DNA of 64,000 nt from an uncultured Alphaproteobacteria bacterium (GTDB lineage: Bacteria; Pseudomonadota; Alphaproteobacteria; RF32; CAG-239), in assembly GCA_944391495.1 (NCBI GenBank), contig CALXTU010000002.1, positions 124,001 through 188,000 of the forward strand, read 5' to 3'. The notes under the pieces were generated by a model. It was not told the DNA's origin. It was given only the letters and a program-made list of their open reading frames with translations, and made no database searches. Shown here piece after piece: positions 1 through 10,518 of this stretch. The position numbers were made by a program, and so were the translations under genes. Every line of letters starts with the position of its first letter. Positions within the stretch are counted from its first letter, which is position 1.

Positions 1-1126
1 TTTGTACGCCATCAAGAGCAATTTCGTTTGCTTTAATCTGAGCGGCAATGGCTTTAAGCTGGGATTCATTTGATTTCATGGTTTCCCAGGTGCTCTGTAC
101 GGAAGACTTAACCGAACGCTTGGCCTCCAAGACATTCTCCTGAGCCTGCCATTTCTGATATTTGCTCTGGCGGATACGCGCTCTGTCGGCGCCGCCGCTG
201 TACAACGGGATACTCAAATTAACTCCCCATTCGGCATTTTCGGTGGTGGTGTCAATGCTGCCCTGCTCGGCCTTGGTCTTACCGACGGTTCCGTCAAGAC
301 TTACCGTCGGAAACAAAGCGCCGGTATTGGCATAAACCTCATAACCCTTAGCCGCGTAAAGGTTTTTGGCCTGTTTGATGGTATAGCTGTTATCCATGGC
401 GATTTTCAATGCCTCGTCATAACTTTTAGGCAGAAAATCGTCAATTTTGGTCGGTTCGACAAGTTTTTCCGGCTCCGACCCGATAAGTTCAACATAAGTT
501 GCAATTGAAGACTGCAACGTACCCTCCGAGGCAATGCGGTCGGCAACAGCCTGCGAATGACGCGCCTCGGCCTGAGAAACGTCGGTACGGGTCAACTCAC
601 CAACCTTGAAACGTTCGCGGGCTTCGTCCAATTCTTTCAACAAAAGTTTTTCATTGTTTTTCTGCAAATCAACAACCGCCTGATTTTGCAAAACGTCAAG
701 ATACGCCGTTGCCGCCTGCAACAGAATATTCTGTTCGACGTTGGCCAAATTATCCTGCTCTGCCCGAACCGTGCGATCCGCCGCTTTGACCGAATTGACG
801 GTTGAGAAACCGCTGAATACCGGCTGCGAAATATTGGCTGACCCGGTCAATGTATTATAACCGCCTTCGGTGCCGACGCCTTTTTTGATGTTATTATGTC
901 CGTCATTATAAGCTCCGCTCAAACTTACCGTCGGCCGATAGCCGGATTTGGCAATCGCGACGTTTTCATCAATTGAACGCAGATAGGCGCGCTCCGCCTG
1001 AAGGGTCGGGTTGGAATTATATGTCTGACTCAAAATTTCAAAAATGTCTTCTGCACGAGCCTGACCGGCAAGACCAAGACATAATGAAGTTGTCACAAAT
1101 AATCCACTCAACAGTTCTTTTTTCAT
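1..1126 (-). CDS. tolC: TolC family outer membrane efflux protein (partial, C-terminus off the left edge)
   Basis: Outer-membrane channel of type I secretion and tripartite efflux systems. The reading frame is open from the window edge to an ATG at 1126-1124, preceded by GAGGG. A Sec signal peptide (about residues 1-25, ending ARA) leads into a TolC-type helical hairpin protein: a segment near residue 30 resembles the family opening (SQTYNSNPTLQAERAYLRS), then a long coiled-coil helix, then a second half starting around residue 240 with a NTGALFPTVSL strand. About 375 residues are visible and the family usually has 430-490, so the last part of the barrel and helices is missing. The next gene (glgP) diverges from it. 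Family call is firm; the exact partner pump is unknown. Confidence 0.9.
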   Translation of the reverse strand, partial: MKKELLSGLFVTTSLCLGLAGQARAEDIFEILSQTYNSNPTLQAERAYLRSIDENVAIAKSGYRPTVSLSGAYNDGHNNIKKGVGTEGGYNTLTGSANISQPVFSGFSTVNSVKAADRTVRAEQDNLANVEQNILLQAATAYLDVLQNQAVVDLQKNNEKLLLKELDEARERFKVGELTRTDVSQAEARHSQAVADRIASEGTLQSSIATYVELIGSEPEKLVEPTKIDDFLPKSYDEALKIAMDNSYTIKQAKNLYAAKGYEVYANTGALFPTVSLDGTVGKTKAEQGSIDTTTENAEWGVNLSIPLYSGGADRARIRQSKYQKWQAQENVLEAKRSVKSSVQSTWETMKSNESQLKAIAAQIKANEIALDGVQ

Positions 1127-1321
1127 TTTTATCCCTCAAAAATACATCACAAAATTCGTTTCCGAGATTACATCATTTGTTTGTAAAATACAAATATTTC
1201 TTAAAAATTTTATGAAGATTTAACAAGTATCCTCTAAAAAAGGCTTATTTTATTAACTATATCTCAAACAATTCTCTTTAAGCTTGGGATAACTCAGTAT
1301 TTTTGGCAAGGAGTACGTTAA

Positions 1322-3781
1322 GTGAAGCAGAAATCTACGATTATCAACGAAATCGATAAAGCCCGGCTGAAGTTTTCAATCGAGCATTATATTCAATATT
1401 TCATCGGTAAACGGGTCTGCGAAATTACCCGCGAAGAAGCCCTGGAGGCAATATCTCTGGCTGTCAGGGAATTTGCCATGGACAAAATGTATCAGTCCAT
1501 TGCCCGCTACAATAAATGCAATTCCAAAAGAGTTTATTATCTTTCCATTGAATATCTTATCGGCCGGCTTTTGGCCAACAACCTGCACTCGCTCGGGCTG
1601 TTTGATATTTTAAAAAGCATAAAAATCGACGGTTTTCCCGACATGACGCTGGAAGAAATTTTTGATACCGAATATGATCCGGCGCTCGGTAACGGCGGTC
1701 TTGGGCGACTGGCTGCCTGTTATTTGGATTCAATGGCTTCGGTCGGTATTGCCGGTTTCGGCTACGGTATCAACTACCAGTTCGGTTTGTTCAAACAAAA
1801 ATTTGAAAACGGTTATCAGGTTGAGCAGGCCGATACCTGGAAAGGCGAAAACTCACCCTGGCAGTTCGTACGCAATGACCGTATCGTTAAAATTCCGATT
1901 TACGGTAATGTTGAGGTTTTGGACAATCCCGACGGTTCCAAAGACTTTTTATGGATGAACACCAAAACGATTTACGGTGTGCCGTTTGATTTTCCGATTG
2001 TCGGCTACAACAGCAAATCGGTCAACTACCTGCGCCTGTTCTCAGCCAAAACCGACGATGAACTTGATATCAACATCTTTAACGAAGGCGGTTATATTGA
2101 GGCAATGAAAGAGAAAATCGAGACCGAAACCATCTCGAAAGTGCTTTACCCGTCCGACGCGGTCGAATCCGGTAAAGAATTACGCTTGAAGCAGCAATAC
2201 TTCTTCGTTTCCTGCGCCATTCAGGATATTGTCCGCCGCTTTTTGGAAAAAAGCAATGACTTTAAGAAAATGCCGGAAAAAGTGGTTATTCAGCTTAACG
2301 ACACCCATCCGGCCATTGCCATTGCCGAGATGATGCGGATCTTGGTTGATATTCACGGTCAGGAGTGGGAAGATGCCTGGGATATTACCACCAAATGCTT
2401 TGCCTACACCAACCACACTCTGCTGCCGGAAGCGCTGGAAACCTGGCCGGCACGCATTTTGGGACGGATGCTGCCGCGGCATTTGCAGATTATTTATGAA
2501 ATCAACCGCCGTTTTATGGAATTTGCCCGCTCCAAATTCGGTGAAAACGAGGCTAAGTTAAGTAAAGTATCTATTGTTTCCGGTACCGGCGACAACCAGA
2601 TTATCCGCATGGCCAATCTGTCAATCGTCGGCTCGTTTTCGGTCAACGGCGTGGCGCAGATTCACTCCGATCTGATTAAAACCAAACTGGTTCCGGAATT
2701 TTATGAATTATGGCCGGAAAAATTCACCAACGTTACCAACGGTATTACGCCGAGACGCTGGCTGCTGCATGCCAATACGGGATTGTCGGACCTGATTACG
2801 TCAAAAATCGGCGACGGCTGGGTTACCAATCTGGAGGAGTTGAAAGGGCTTGAGGATTATGTCAATGACAAAAAATTCATCAAGGCCTTCAATGACGTCA
2901 AACTGGCCAACAAGCAGCGTTTGACCAAGATTATTCATAAAGCCTGCGGCATTATGGTTAATCCGGAAAGCATGTTTGTGGTTCATGCCAAACGTATTCA
3001 TGAATACAAACGCCAGCTGATGACCATTCTGCAGGTTATCGGCGATTATCTGGACATCATCAAAGACAACAAGAAGCCCGCCGTGGCCAAGACTTATATC
3101 TTTGCCGGCAAAGCCGCACCGTCTTATAACTTTGCCAAATTAATCATCAAGCTGATCAACAACGTGGCCGATGTTGTCAACAACGACCCGAAGGTCAATG
3201 ATATGCTGAAAGTGGCGTTTATCCCGGACTACAAGGTTTCGCTGGCAGAGGTGTTGATTCCGGCCGCCGATTTGAGCCTGCAGTCTTCTACCGCGGGATT
3301 TGAGGCTTCCGGTACTGGCAATATGAAATTTGCCCTAAACGGCGCTCTCACCCTCGGCACACTGGACGGCGCCAATATTGAAATCCGCGAAGAAGTCGGC
3401 AAAGAAAACTTTTATCTGTTCGGCCTGACGGAAGAAGAAGTTCAGAACAAACGCAAGACTTATAATCCGCGCGAGATTTACGAGAAAAACGACTATATCA
3501 AACGTATTATGAATGCGGTTAATTCCAATATGTTTTGCGAAAAAGATTATGTGCTGTTGTTTAAGCCGATTTTTGAGGAGCTGGTCAACCGCGACTATTA
3601 CTTTGTTTTGGCTGACCTTGAATCTTTTGACAAAAAGATGGAAGAAGCCGAAAAAGACTTCCTCAACAAAGAGGTCTGGAATAAAAAGGCTATTCTTAAC
3701 GTGGCGCGTATCGGCAAATTCTCGTCCGACCGTTCGGTTAAGGAATACGCCGATAAAATCTGGCACATCAAACCCTGCTGA
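1322..3781 (+). CDS. glgP: Glycogen/starch/alpha-glucan phosphorylase
   Basis: Cytosolic PLP enzyme that releases glucose-1-phosphate from storage glucan. The 819-residue length is normal for the family. The PLP-binding lysine lies in EASGTGNMKFALNGAL, around residue 669, and the N-terminal glucan-binding and dimer regions are intact (GNGGLGRLAACYLDSMAS near residue 125). The start is a GTG preceded by AAGGAG at 1308-1313, an ideal spacing. The gene is monocistronic, and a strong bidirectional hairpin terminator follows it. No other glycogen genes are visible in the window. Confidence 0.97.
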   Translation: MKQKSTIINEIDKARLKFSIEHYIQYFIGKRVCEITREEALEAISLAVREFAMDKMYQSIARYNKCNSKRVYYLSIEYLIGRLLANNLHSLGLFDILKSIKIDGFPDMTLEEIFDTEYDPALGNGGLGRLAACYLDSMASVGIAGFGYGINYQFGLFKQKFENGYQVEQADTWKGENSPWQFVRNDRIVKIPIYGNVEVLDNPDGSKDFLWMNTKTIYGVPFDFPIVGYNSKSVNYLRLFSAKTDDELDINIFNEGGYIEAMKEKIETETISKVLYPSDAVESGKELRLKQQYFFVSCAIQDIVRRFLEKSNDFKKMPEKVVIQLNDTHPAIAIAEMMRILVDIHGQEWEDAWDITTKCFAYTNHTLLPEALETWPARILGRMLPRHLQIIYEINRRFMEFARSKFGENEAKLSKVSIVSGTGDNQIIRMANLSIVGSFSVNGVAQIHSDLIKTKLVPEFYELWPEKFTNVTNGITPRRWLLHANTGLSDLITSKIGDGWVTNLEELKGLEDYVNDKKFIKAFNDVKLANKQRLTKIIHKACGIMVNPESMFVVHAKRIHEYKRQLMTILQVIGDYLDIIKDNKKPAVAKTYIFAGKAAPSYNFAKLIIKLINNVADVVNNDPKVNDMLKVAFIPDYKVSLAEVLIPAADLSLQSSTAGFEASGTGNMKFALNGALTLGTLDGANIEIREEVGKENFYLFGLTEEEVQNKRKTYNPREIYEKNDYIKRIMNAVNSNMFCEKDYVLLFKPIFEELVNRDYYFVLADLESFDKKMEEAEKDFLNKEVWNKKAILNVARIGKFSSDRSVKEYADKIWHIKPC

Positions 3782-3800
3782 TTTTTGTTCAGATAATGCA

Positions 3801-3836
3801 AAAAAATCCCCGAATTTTAATTCGGGGATTTTTTTA
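3801..3836. terminator. Bidirectional intrinsic terminator between glgP and the 801-aa gene
   Basis: AATCCCCGAA / TTCGGGGATT stem with a short loop, flanked by an A-run on the left and a T-run on the right, so it can terminate convergent transcripts from both sides. Confidence 0.85.
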
Positions 3837-3843
3837 GCGGTAA

Positions 3844-6249
3844 TTAAGCACGGCCGTTACCACCGCGCGGCGGCAACGGTGAACGTCGCCATCCGTTTTT
3901 CCCATCACTTTTCATTTGCGACGGTGTTTCGTTTGTCACCCGGCGATGCTCGTTGATAATCGGAGAAATTTCCGGAACATTTACTCTTTTAATTTCCGGA
4001 CCACCGTTTGAGGCAACACTTTCGCAGGCTACACGCAGTCTATCACCGTATTTTCTGTCAAGCTCCTGCAGAGCGTTTCTTAGAGGATCTCTTTCTTTTG
4101 CGTATTTTTCCTGCAGTTTGGCAACTTCTTTTTCAATACCGGGATTTTGTTCCGTACCGTCACCCATTCGCGCCTGTTTCATATATTTATCAAGCGTTTT
4201 TTTCAGCATTTCGCTATTGTCGGCCAATGGATTATACGGCTTGCCATCGACCTTTCCAGCTTGAATTTCATGAATAATTTGTGCCATGGCAATTTTGGCG
4301 GTAATCTTATCAATACCATCCCATTTACCGCCCTCAAGTTTGCCATCTGCACCCTGCTGCATATAGTTTTCCATATTTTCAAGATGTGAAGCGGCAAATT
4401 TGGCGAACAAGGCTTGTTGTTGGAATTTGCCCATTAACCTATCCAAAGTTTTAGCTGCTTTGGGATTACCTTCCGTATATCTTTCCAGCTGCTGATGCCA
4501 CCGCATCAGGTATTCGACTTTGGCATTGGTATCATTATTAAAACTGGCCTCTTCGGGAATTTCTTTTAAAATGAGTTCCAAATCGGCAACGCCGATATGG
4601 CAGCCCTTGCCTTTGCCGCCTCGTTTAAGCAGCGGCACCATTCCGGTTTTGACCGAGGCTTTCATAAAAGCGCCGCTGGCCTCTTTGCCGCCGAGTTCAT
4701 CCGCTGACGGTATAATAAAGTATTTGCAACCGACGGCTTTGAAAGCGTCCAGCATCGTGCGGGCATGATCGGCCTCAAACTTCTTGCCGGGCTCCATATA
4801 AAACTCGGCTATCGGCGGAACCGTATGGTGTAACTCGACGGCATATTGCTTGGTATGTTTGCGATGACCTAATTTATCCATTTTATTGTCATCTAACATA
4901 TCGTTTTCGTTGAGATAGACGCTGATGATGGTCGAGTTGACACCATGCTTAAATTTCATCGCCTTTCGGCTGAATCCTTGAAGCTTTGCTCTTGTGATTA
5001 CCGCTTCTTTCATCTTTTTGGGAGCGTTTTCGACTTTTCCCAACGGCGGCAAAAACTGGGCAAAAGATGACGGGCCTTCCTGTGACAGAGGATTTAGCTG
5101 CTCCTGATACTCCTTTGTCAGTTTGTCCATCTCAGCCTTGAGACGCTCGGCTGCCGTGCCGATTTCCTTATTGTCTTTATCAACAACTTTCAGATTGTTT
5201 AGCTTGAAATAATCGTCAATAACAACACCGTTGGCAAAGCAGTATTCTGCCAAAGCTTTGACCTGATCTTCCTTCATGTCCGACATGGTGTGCGCCAGGC
5301 CGAGATGATCGCCTATCCAGGTGATGTCTAATCCGGTATTCTCCAGATTGCGGATGGTATGAACCAAACGCCCGTTGCTGTCGGTCGCAAAGCGGTGTTC
5401 GTTTTGGATAATCGGGCGGCCGTTTTCATCAGTCTTTTTTATAAAATGGCCTTCTCTGTCAGTCCTGGGCTTGCCTTCGCGGTCGGTTTCATAGACATAA
5501 GCAGGACCATAGGGCCTTGACATAAACAAGGCCTCATAGGCTTCATTAAACAGTTCTTTATTTTCTTCACCGCATTTTTCTTTGAACTGAAGCAGATTTT
5601 CCATCGTTTCCTGCGGCAATTCGCTTAACAGGCCGATATCTCCTTCCAATACTTTTTTAATCGTGTGTTCGGCCGTTTCAAACTTATCATGCGCCAAAAC
5701 AGCATCTTTATATGCATCTTTTTCCGTCAAAGCGTCACGCTTTTGTTCGGTCTCTTCGATTTGCGTTTTAAGCTGCTCGATTTTGGCTAATGCCTGTTCG
5801 GCCTCATCCGTGCCGGCTTTTTCCTCGGCTGCCTTTAAAGCGGCATCCCGCGCTGCTTTCAGCTCCTCAATCTCAGCAACCATATGGCTGTGCTCTGCCT
5901 CATAGGCCTTGTATGCATCTTGATAATTTTGCAGGTAATCGCTTCTGTCTTTTATACAGTCCGCCCAATAAGGAAGATCTCCGTCTTTAATCAGGCGGGT
6001 GTTGATTTCGCCGCCATCTTTGAGCGCTTTGCGCAGATTGGTTATTTCTTCCTGCAGATTCTTGAGCAAAGCTCCGGCATCAACAAAATTGCCGTCTTCG
6101 TCTTTTCCGAATACATCTTGAATGAGGTCAAAAGAAAAATTGTTCTTCGATCTTTCTCTTGTTTCAAGCACGGCTTCATCTCTGTGTATTGAAAAAGGAT
6201 AAAATCCTTGCCCTTTATCCTGCTGTTCTTCCTGATTTTCTTCTGCCAT
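3844..6249 (-). CDS. Uncharacterised 801-aa coiled-coil protein
   Basis: I do not recognise the family. The protein has no signal peptide or membrane segment. It starts with an acidic, Gln-rich stretch (MAEENQEEQQDKGQG), followed by a strong Glu/Lys/Ala coiled coil at about residues 110-190. A Lys/Asp/Gly-rich section follows at about residues 250-295 (VYETDREGKPRTDREGHF) that repeats a DREGx unit. A mid-to-C-terminal globular part includes FEADHARTMLDAFKAVGCKYF and a glycine-rich RGGKGKGCHIGVADLEL. The last 30 residues are basic and disordered. Codon use looks like its neighbours. It stands alone between a terminator and a repeat-rich spacer. It could be a secreted effector or a large cytoplasmic scaffold; nothing in the sequence decides this. 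Confidence 0.75.
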   Translation of the reverse strand: MAEENQEEQQDKGQGFYPFSIHRDEAVLETRERSKNNFSFDLIQDVFGKDEDGNFVDAGALLKNLQEEITNLRKALKDGGEINTRLIKDGDLPYWADCIKDRSDYLQNYQDAYKAYEAEHSHMVAEIEELKAARDAALKAAEEKAGTDEAEQALAKIEQLKTQIEETEQKRDALTEKDAYKDAVLAHDKFETAEHTIKKVLEGDIGLLSELPQETMENLLQFKEKCGEENKELFNEAYEALFMSRPYGPAYVYETDREGKPRTDREGHFIKKTDENGRPIIQNEHRFATDSNGRLVHTIRNLENTGLDITWIGDHLGLAHTMSDMKEDQVKALAEYCFANGVVIDDYFKLNNLKVVDKDNKEIGTAAERLKAEMDKLTKEYQEQLNPLSQEGPSSFAQFLPPLGKVENAPKKMKEAVITRAKLQGFSRKAMKFKHGVNSTIISVYLNENDMLDDNKMDKLGHRKHTKQYAVELHHTVPPIAEFYMEPGKKFEADHARTMLDAFKAVGCKYFIIPSADELGGKEASGAFMKASVKTGMVPLLKRGGKGKGCHIGVADLELILKEIPEEASFNNDTNAKVEYLMRWHQQLERYTEGNPKAAKTLDRLMGKFQQQALFAKFAASHLENMENYMQQGADGKLEGGKWDGIDKITAKIAMAQIIHEIQAGKVDGKPYNPLADNSEMLKKTLDKYMKQARMGDGTEQNPGIEKEVAKLQEKYAKERDPLRNALQELDRKYGDRLRVACESVASNGGPEIKRVNVPEISPIINEHRRVTNETPSQMKSDGKNGWRRSPLPPRGGNGRA

Positions 6250-6396
6250 AGCGATTATCCCCTGCCTGGTTTATCGTTCCTATATGTTTATCATAACATA
6301 TTTTGGATAAAAAACAAATGTTTTTGTCTATTTTTTGGTTAATTATTTGTGATTATTTTAAAACAAAAAACTTGATAAAAGTTTAAAGAAAGCAAT

Positions 6397-6545
6397 CCAT
6401 ATGGTCATGTTGAGCGAAAGCGAAACATCTTAGAGGAGATTCTTCGAGACTATCGTCCTTCAGAATGACAACTAGAATGTCATGTTGAGGAGCAAGGCGA
6501 CGAAACATCTCAGAGATTCTTCGGCTCAAGCTCAGAATGACATTT
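6397..6545. repeat. Dispersed palindromic repeat, two tandem copies
   Basis: Two copies of a unit that starts GTCATGTTGAG, passes GAAACATCT and (A)GAGATTCTTCG, and ends TCAGAATGAC. The two ends are imperfect inverted repeats of each other (GTCATGTTGAG versus GTCATTCTGAG), and the second half folds into a hairpin. The same unit recurs near 6783-6950, 29940-30050, 56137-56175, 57487-57880 and 59047-59190. Confidence 0.85.
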
Positions 6546-6790
6546 AACGTTACTTTTGTACGGACAAAAGTAACCAAAAGCCGCCGGGATAAGCGCTTCT
6601 CTTAACGCCCGTCTGCGCCGACATATCAGGCGCCGTAACTTGGCATCTTTGGCAAGATGCCGCAAACAAAACGGCGATAAGGCTGACAGACCTGATTCCG
6701 GCTTGCCGGAGCTGATACGCGCAAAATCCCGGACCTTTAGAAAGATTCTTCGGGACTATCGTCCCTCAGAATGACGGTGCCCTTTATGGT
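6541..6790. repeat. Composite repeat, copy 1 (about 250 bp; copy 2 at 57517-57765)
   Basis: This stretch is nearly identical to 57517-57765, with roughly a dozen differences by eye. It begins with ACGTTACTTTTGT and its complement-like ACAAAAGTAACC (a short hairpin). It contains GCCGTAACTTGGCATCTT and a second inverted pair, GGCATCTT / AAGATGCC, and ends in the dispersed palindromic repeat. No open frame is preserved between the copies. Confidence 0.85.
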
Positions 6791-6950
6791 CATGTTGAGT
6801 GGAGTGAAACATCTCCGAGATTCTTCGGGACTATCGTCCCTCAGAATGACAACTAAAATGTCATGTTGAGGAGCAAGGCGACGAAACATCTCAAAGATTC
6901 TTCGGCTCAAGCTCAGAATGACAGAATGGAAACGCTCAGAATGACAATAA
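6783..6950. repeat. Dispersed palindromic repeat, further tandem copies
   Basis: Two more full units plus truncated CTCAGAATGACA pieces, with the same arms as at 6397-6545. Confidence 0.85.
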
Positions 6951-7287
6951 AAGGAAGCTCAGAGTAACGGAAAAACCACCGGCACAGCCGGCAGTTTTCT
7001 TGTTACAAAAAAAGAGGAAAGACAAAGCTTTCCTCTTCCGAACCCGATCTCTGTTTTTTTATCTTGTCAAAAAAGCAGCCGAAAAAACTTTCTTTTGCTT
7101 TGTCAACATAAATGTTTTAGAGTTCAGGAACATTTGTGTTCACTCATTCCGGCAAAAGAAAGTTTTTTATAACTGTCTTATCCGCCATCATCATGAACAC
7201 TTACAATATACCTCTTCAAAACGCTTTTTAAACGTCTGCTTAATCCAAATGACAAGCTTATGTTCTTTTGATTTAGACCTCCGTCAC

Positions 7288-7321
7288 AAAAAAAGCTCCT
7301 CTGAACGAGGAGCTTTTTTTT
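7288..7321 (-). terminator. Intrinsic terminator downstream of pgk
   Basis: AAAGCTCCTC / GAGGAGCTTT stem, with A-runs on the plus strand that give a T-tract on the minus transcript. It lies 13 bases past the pgk stop. Confidence 0.85.
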
Positions 7322-7333
7322 ACAGCGACGGAT

Positions 7334-8545
7334 TTACTTTTTCAAAACCGCAACACCGGGAAGTTCTTTGCCTTCCATCCATTCCAGGAAAGCACCGCCG
7401 GCCGTCGAGACATATGAAAACTTGTTTTCAACCCCCGCATTGGCCAGAGCCGAAACCGTATCACCGCCGCCGGCAACCGACATCAGCTTGCCAGCCGAAG
7501 TCAGTTCGGCAGCGTGTTCGGCAACTTTGTTGGTGGCGTTGTCAAACGGTTTCATCTCAAACACGCCCAAGGGACCGTTCCAAACCAAAGTGCTGCAACC
7601 GTCCATTTCGGCATTGACGGCGGCAATGGTCTTCTCACCGACATCAAGCAGGCTCCAACCTTCGGCCGGAATATGCTCCAGATCAACGGTTTTGTGTTCG
7701 GCCATCGGCTTAAACTCTTTGGCAACAACCACATCAAGCGGCAGAACGATTTTGCAGCCGCCGGCTTTGGCCGCAGCCATAATTTCTTTGGCGGTGTCCA
7801 GCATATCCATCTGTACCAGCGAGTTGGCCTCGTTAACGGTATCAATGCCGGAGGCTTTCATAAAGGTGTGTGCCATACCGCCGGAGATAACCAGTTTGTC
7901 AACCTTTTTGACCAGATTGTTCAACAAATCAAGCTTGGTTGAAACTTTAGAACCGCCGACAATGGCCATCAACGGACGTTTGGGATCGTTTAAGCCTTTG
8001 GAAAGAGCGTTGACTTCCTCGGCCATCAGCAGGCCGAAAGCCGACGGACGCTCTTTAACCGCGGCAACCATGGAGGCGTGAGCGCGGTGAGCCGTCGAAA
8101 AAGCATCGGAAACATAGACATCGGCCGGTTTAACCAACTCTTTGGCCCAAGCTTCGTCGCCTTTTTTCTCTTCATTGTAAAAGCGCAGATTTTCAAGCAG
8201 CAAAACCTCGTCATCTTTCATGTTTTTGACGGCTTCTTCAACTTTTGGACCGATGCAGTCGTCAACAAAAACAACCTTGTGCCCCAAAGACTTTTGCAGA
8301 TCGCCGACGATGTGCGACAAAGAGTTTTTCATGTCGCCTTTGCCCTCCGGCCGGCCGAAGTGCGAGATAACAACGACTTTGGCACCGCGTTTCATCAGCT
8401 CTTTGATGGTCGGAACCGTGCGGTCGATACGAGCCGTGTTGGTCACATGGAAGTTTTCGTCCATCGGGACGTTCAAATCAGCGCGCAGCATGGCAACTTT
8501 GCCGTGCAGATCGCCCAAATCATTAATGGTTCTGTATTCTGTCAT
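7334..8545 (-). CDS. pgk: Phosphoglycerate kinase
   Basis: Glycolytic enzyme transferring phosphate from 1,3-bisphosphoglycerate to ADP. It has 403 residues from the ATG at 8545, which sits behind GAGGAA; a GTG 15 bases upstream has no ribosome site. Family motifs present include RADLNVPMD near the N-terminus, VISHFGRPEGK, the substrate segment SDAFSTAHRAHAS, and the nucleotide loop AGGGDTVSAL near the C-terminus. It lies downstream of gap with an intrinsic terminator-like hairpin between them, so partial read-through or a separate promoter is likely. Confidence 0.97.
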   Translation of the reverse strand: MTEYRTINDLGDLHGKVAMLRADLNVPMDENFHVTNTARIDRTVPTIKELMKRGAKVVVISHFGRPEGKGDMKNSLSHIVGDLQKSLGHKVVFVDDCIGPKVEEAVKNMKDDEVLLLENLRFYNEEKKGDEAWAKELVKPADVYVSDAFSTAHRAHASMVAAVKERPSAFGLLMAEEVNALSKGLNDPKRPLMAIVGGSKVSTKLDLLNNLVKKVDKLVISGGMAHTFMKASGIDTVNEANSLVQMDMLDTAKEIMAAAKAGGCKIVLPLDVVVAKEFKPMAEHKTVDLEHIPAEGWSLLDVGEKTIAAVNAEMDGCSTLVWNGPLGVFEMKPFDNATNKVAEHAAELTSAGKLMSVAGGGDTVSALANAGVENKFSYVSTAGGAFLEWMEGKELPGVAVLKK

Positions 8546-8562
8546 TCGTTCCTCTTTCACAA

Positions 8563-8608
8563 AAAAACAGAACCCCCGTTTGCGGCCCGGCCGAAAGGGG
8601 GTTCTTTA
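8563..8608 (-). terminator. Hairpin terminator or attenuator between gap and pgk
   Basis: On the minus strand AGAACCCCC pairs with GGGGGTTCT and a T7 tract follows directly, ending just before the pgk ribosome site. It could set a lower level of pgk than gap expression. Confidence 0.8.
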
Positions 8609-8616
8609 ACACTTAA

Positions 8617-9696
<1,080 letters not shown>

Positions 9697-9849
9697 CTAA
9701 TTTAGCATTAAACAGATTTTTTTCAAGATAATTTTTCTGTTATACGACGGTTTCCCAAAACATACTATGCCGCGCAAAAGTGCCTGCTTGACAGCACGGG
9801 TGAAAAGACGCAGTCTTTAAAAAAACGAAAAAGAAAGGATACCCGCCAA

Positions 9850-10503
9850 ATGACCTCCAATGCGCTGATATCTTACACCCCGAAAGAAGAATTATGGAAT
9901 TGCATTATTCACGGCACCGGAATCGGCCTGAGTATTGCCGGGCTGGTGCTTCTGGCCGTGTTTTCCTCCCTTTACGGCGATGCCTGGGTTATTGTGTCGA
10001 CGGTTATTTTCGGCGCCAGCATGATCGTGCTTTATAGCGCATCGACACTGTATCATGCCTTCAGAAATGAAAACATCAAACGGCGCTTAAAAAAATTTGA
10101 CCATATCTCGATTTATTACCTGATTGCCGGCACCTACACGCCGTTTTTGCTGGTCAACCTGCGTGGGGTTACCGGCTGGATTTTGTTCGGTATTGTCTGG
10201 GGACTGGCGGTTCTCGGCACGGTTTTGAAACTGACAACCTCGGGCAGCGGCACCAAAATATGGTCAATCGGGCTTTATCTGCTGATGGGCTGGCTGATTG
10301 TGTCCGCCTCGCGCCAGCTGGCGGCGGCTGTGCCGGATCTGGGGCTGATATTTTTGATTCTGGGTGGCTGTTTTTATACTTTCGGCATTTTGTTTTATGT
10401 CTGGAAAAGCCGCAAATACACGCATGCCGTCTGGCACTTTTTTGTACTGGCCGGCACGGTGATGCACTTTTTCGCCGTGCTTTATTCCTGCGTACTGGTG
10501 TGA
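9850..10503 (+). CDS. Hemolysin III family (PAQR-like) membrane protein
   Basis: A 217-residue integral membrane protein with about seven hydrophobic segments, of the YqfA/hemolysin III/PAQR superfamily. Conserved features are the early histidine (CIIHGTGIGLS), SASTLYHAF, FDHISIYYLIAGTYTPF, and the C-terminal HAVWHFFVLAGTVMHFF. The family uses these Ser/Asp/His residues to bind zinc. The cellular role in bacteria is uncertain and a real haemolytic activity should not be assumed. It starts at an ATG behind AAAGGA. It is convergent with the diversified flagellin gene, 15 bases away. Confidence 0.92.
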   Translation: MTSNALISYTPKEELWNCIIHGTGIGLSIAGLVLLAVFSSLYGDAWVIVSTVIFGASMIVLYSASTLYHAFRNENIKRRLKKFDHISIYYLIAGTYTPFLLVNLRGVTGWILFGIVWGLAVLGTVLKLTTSGSGTKIWSIGLYLLMGWLIVSASRQLAAAVPDLGLIFLILGGCFYTFGILFYVWKSRKYTHAVWHFFVLAGTVMHFFAVLYSCVLV

Positions 10504-10518
10504 GACCGGAGCGCGGGG

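Larger units (their letters stand above)
6250..7333. other. Gene-free 1.1-kb spacer filled with dispersed repeats
   Basis: No credible gene is visible here. Roughly 6397-6950 is built from copies of a palindromic dispersed repeat and one longer composite unit (separate entries). From 6970 to 7290 there are two AT-flanked hairpins (about 6973-6998 and 7012-7036) and otherwise unremarkable sequence. Open frames in this stretch lack ribosome sites and have atypical composition. Confidence 0.7.

Noticed and set aside
3953-6192. Several plus-strand frames opposite the 801-aa gene
   Set aside because: They are antisense shadows of a long, consistent minus-strand frame.
7000-7617. A 205-residue open frame on the plus strand in the spacer before pgk
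   Set aside because: No ribosome site, odd composition, and its second half lies antisense to the conserved end of pgk.
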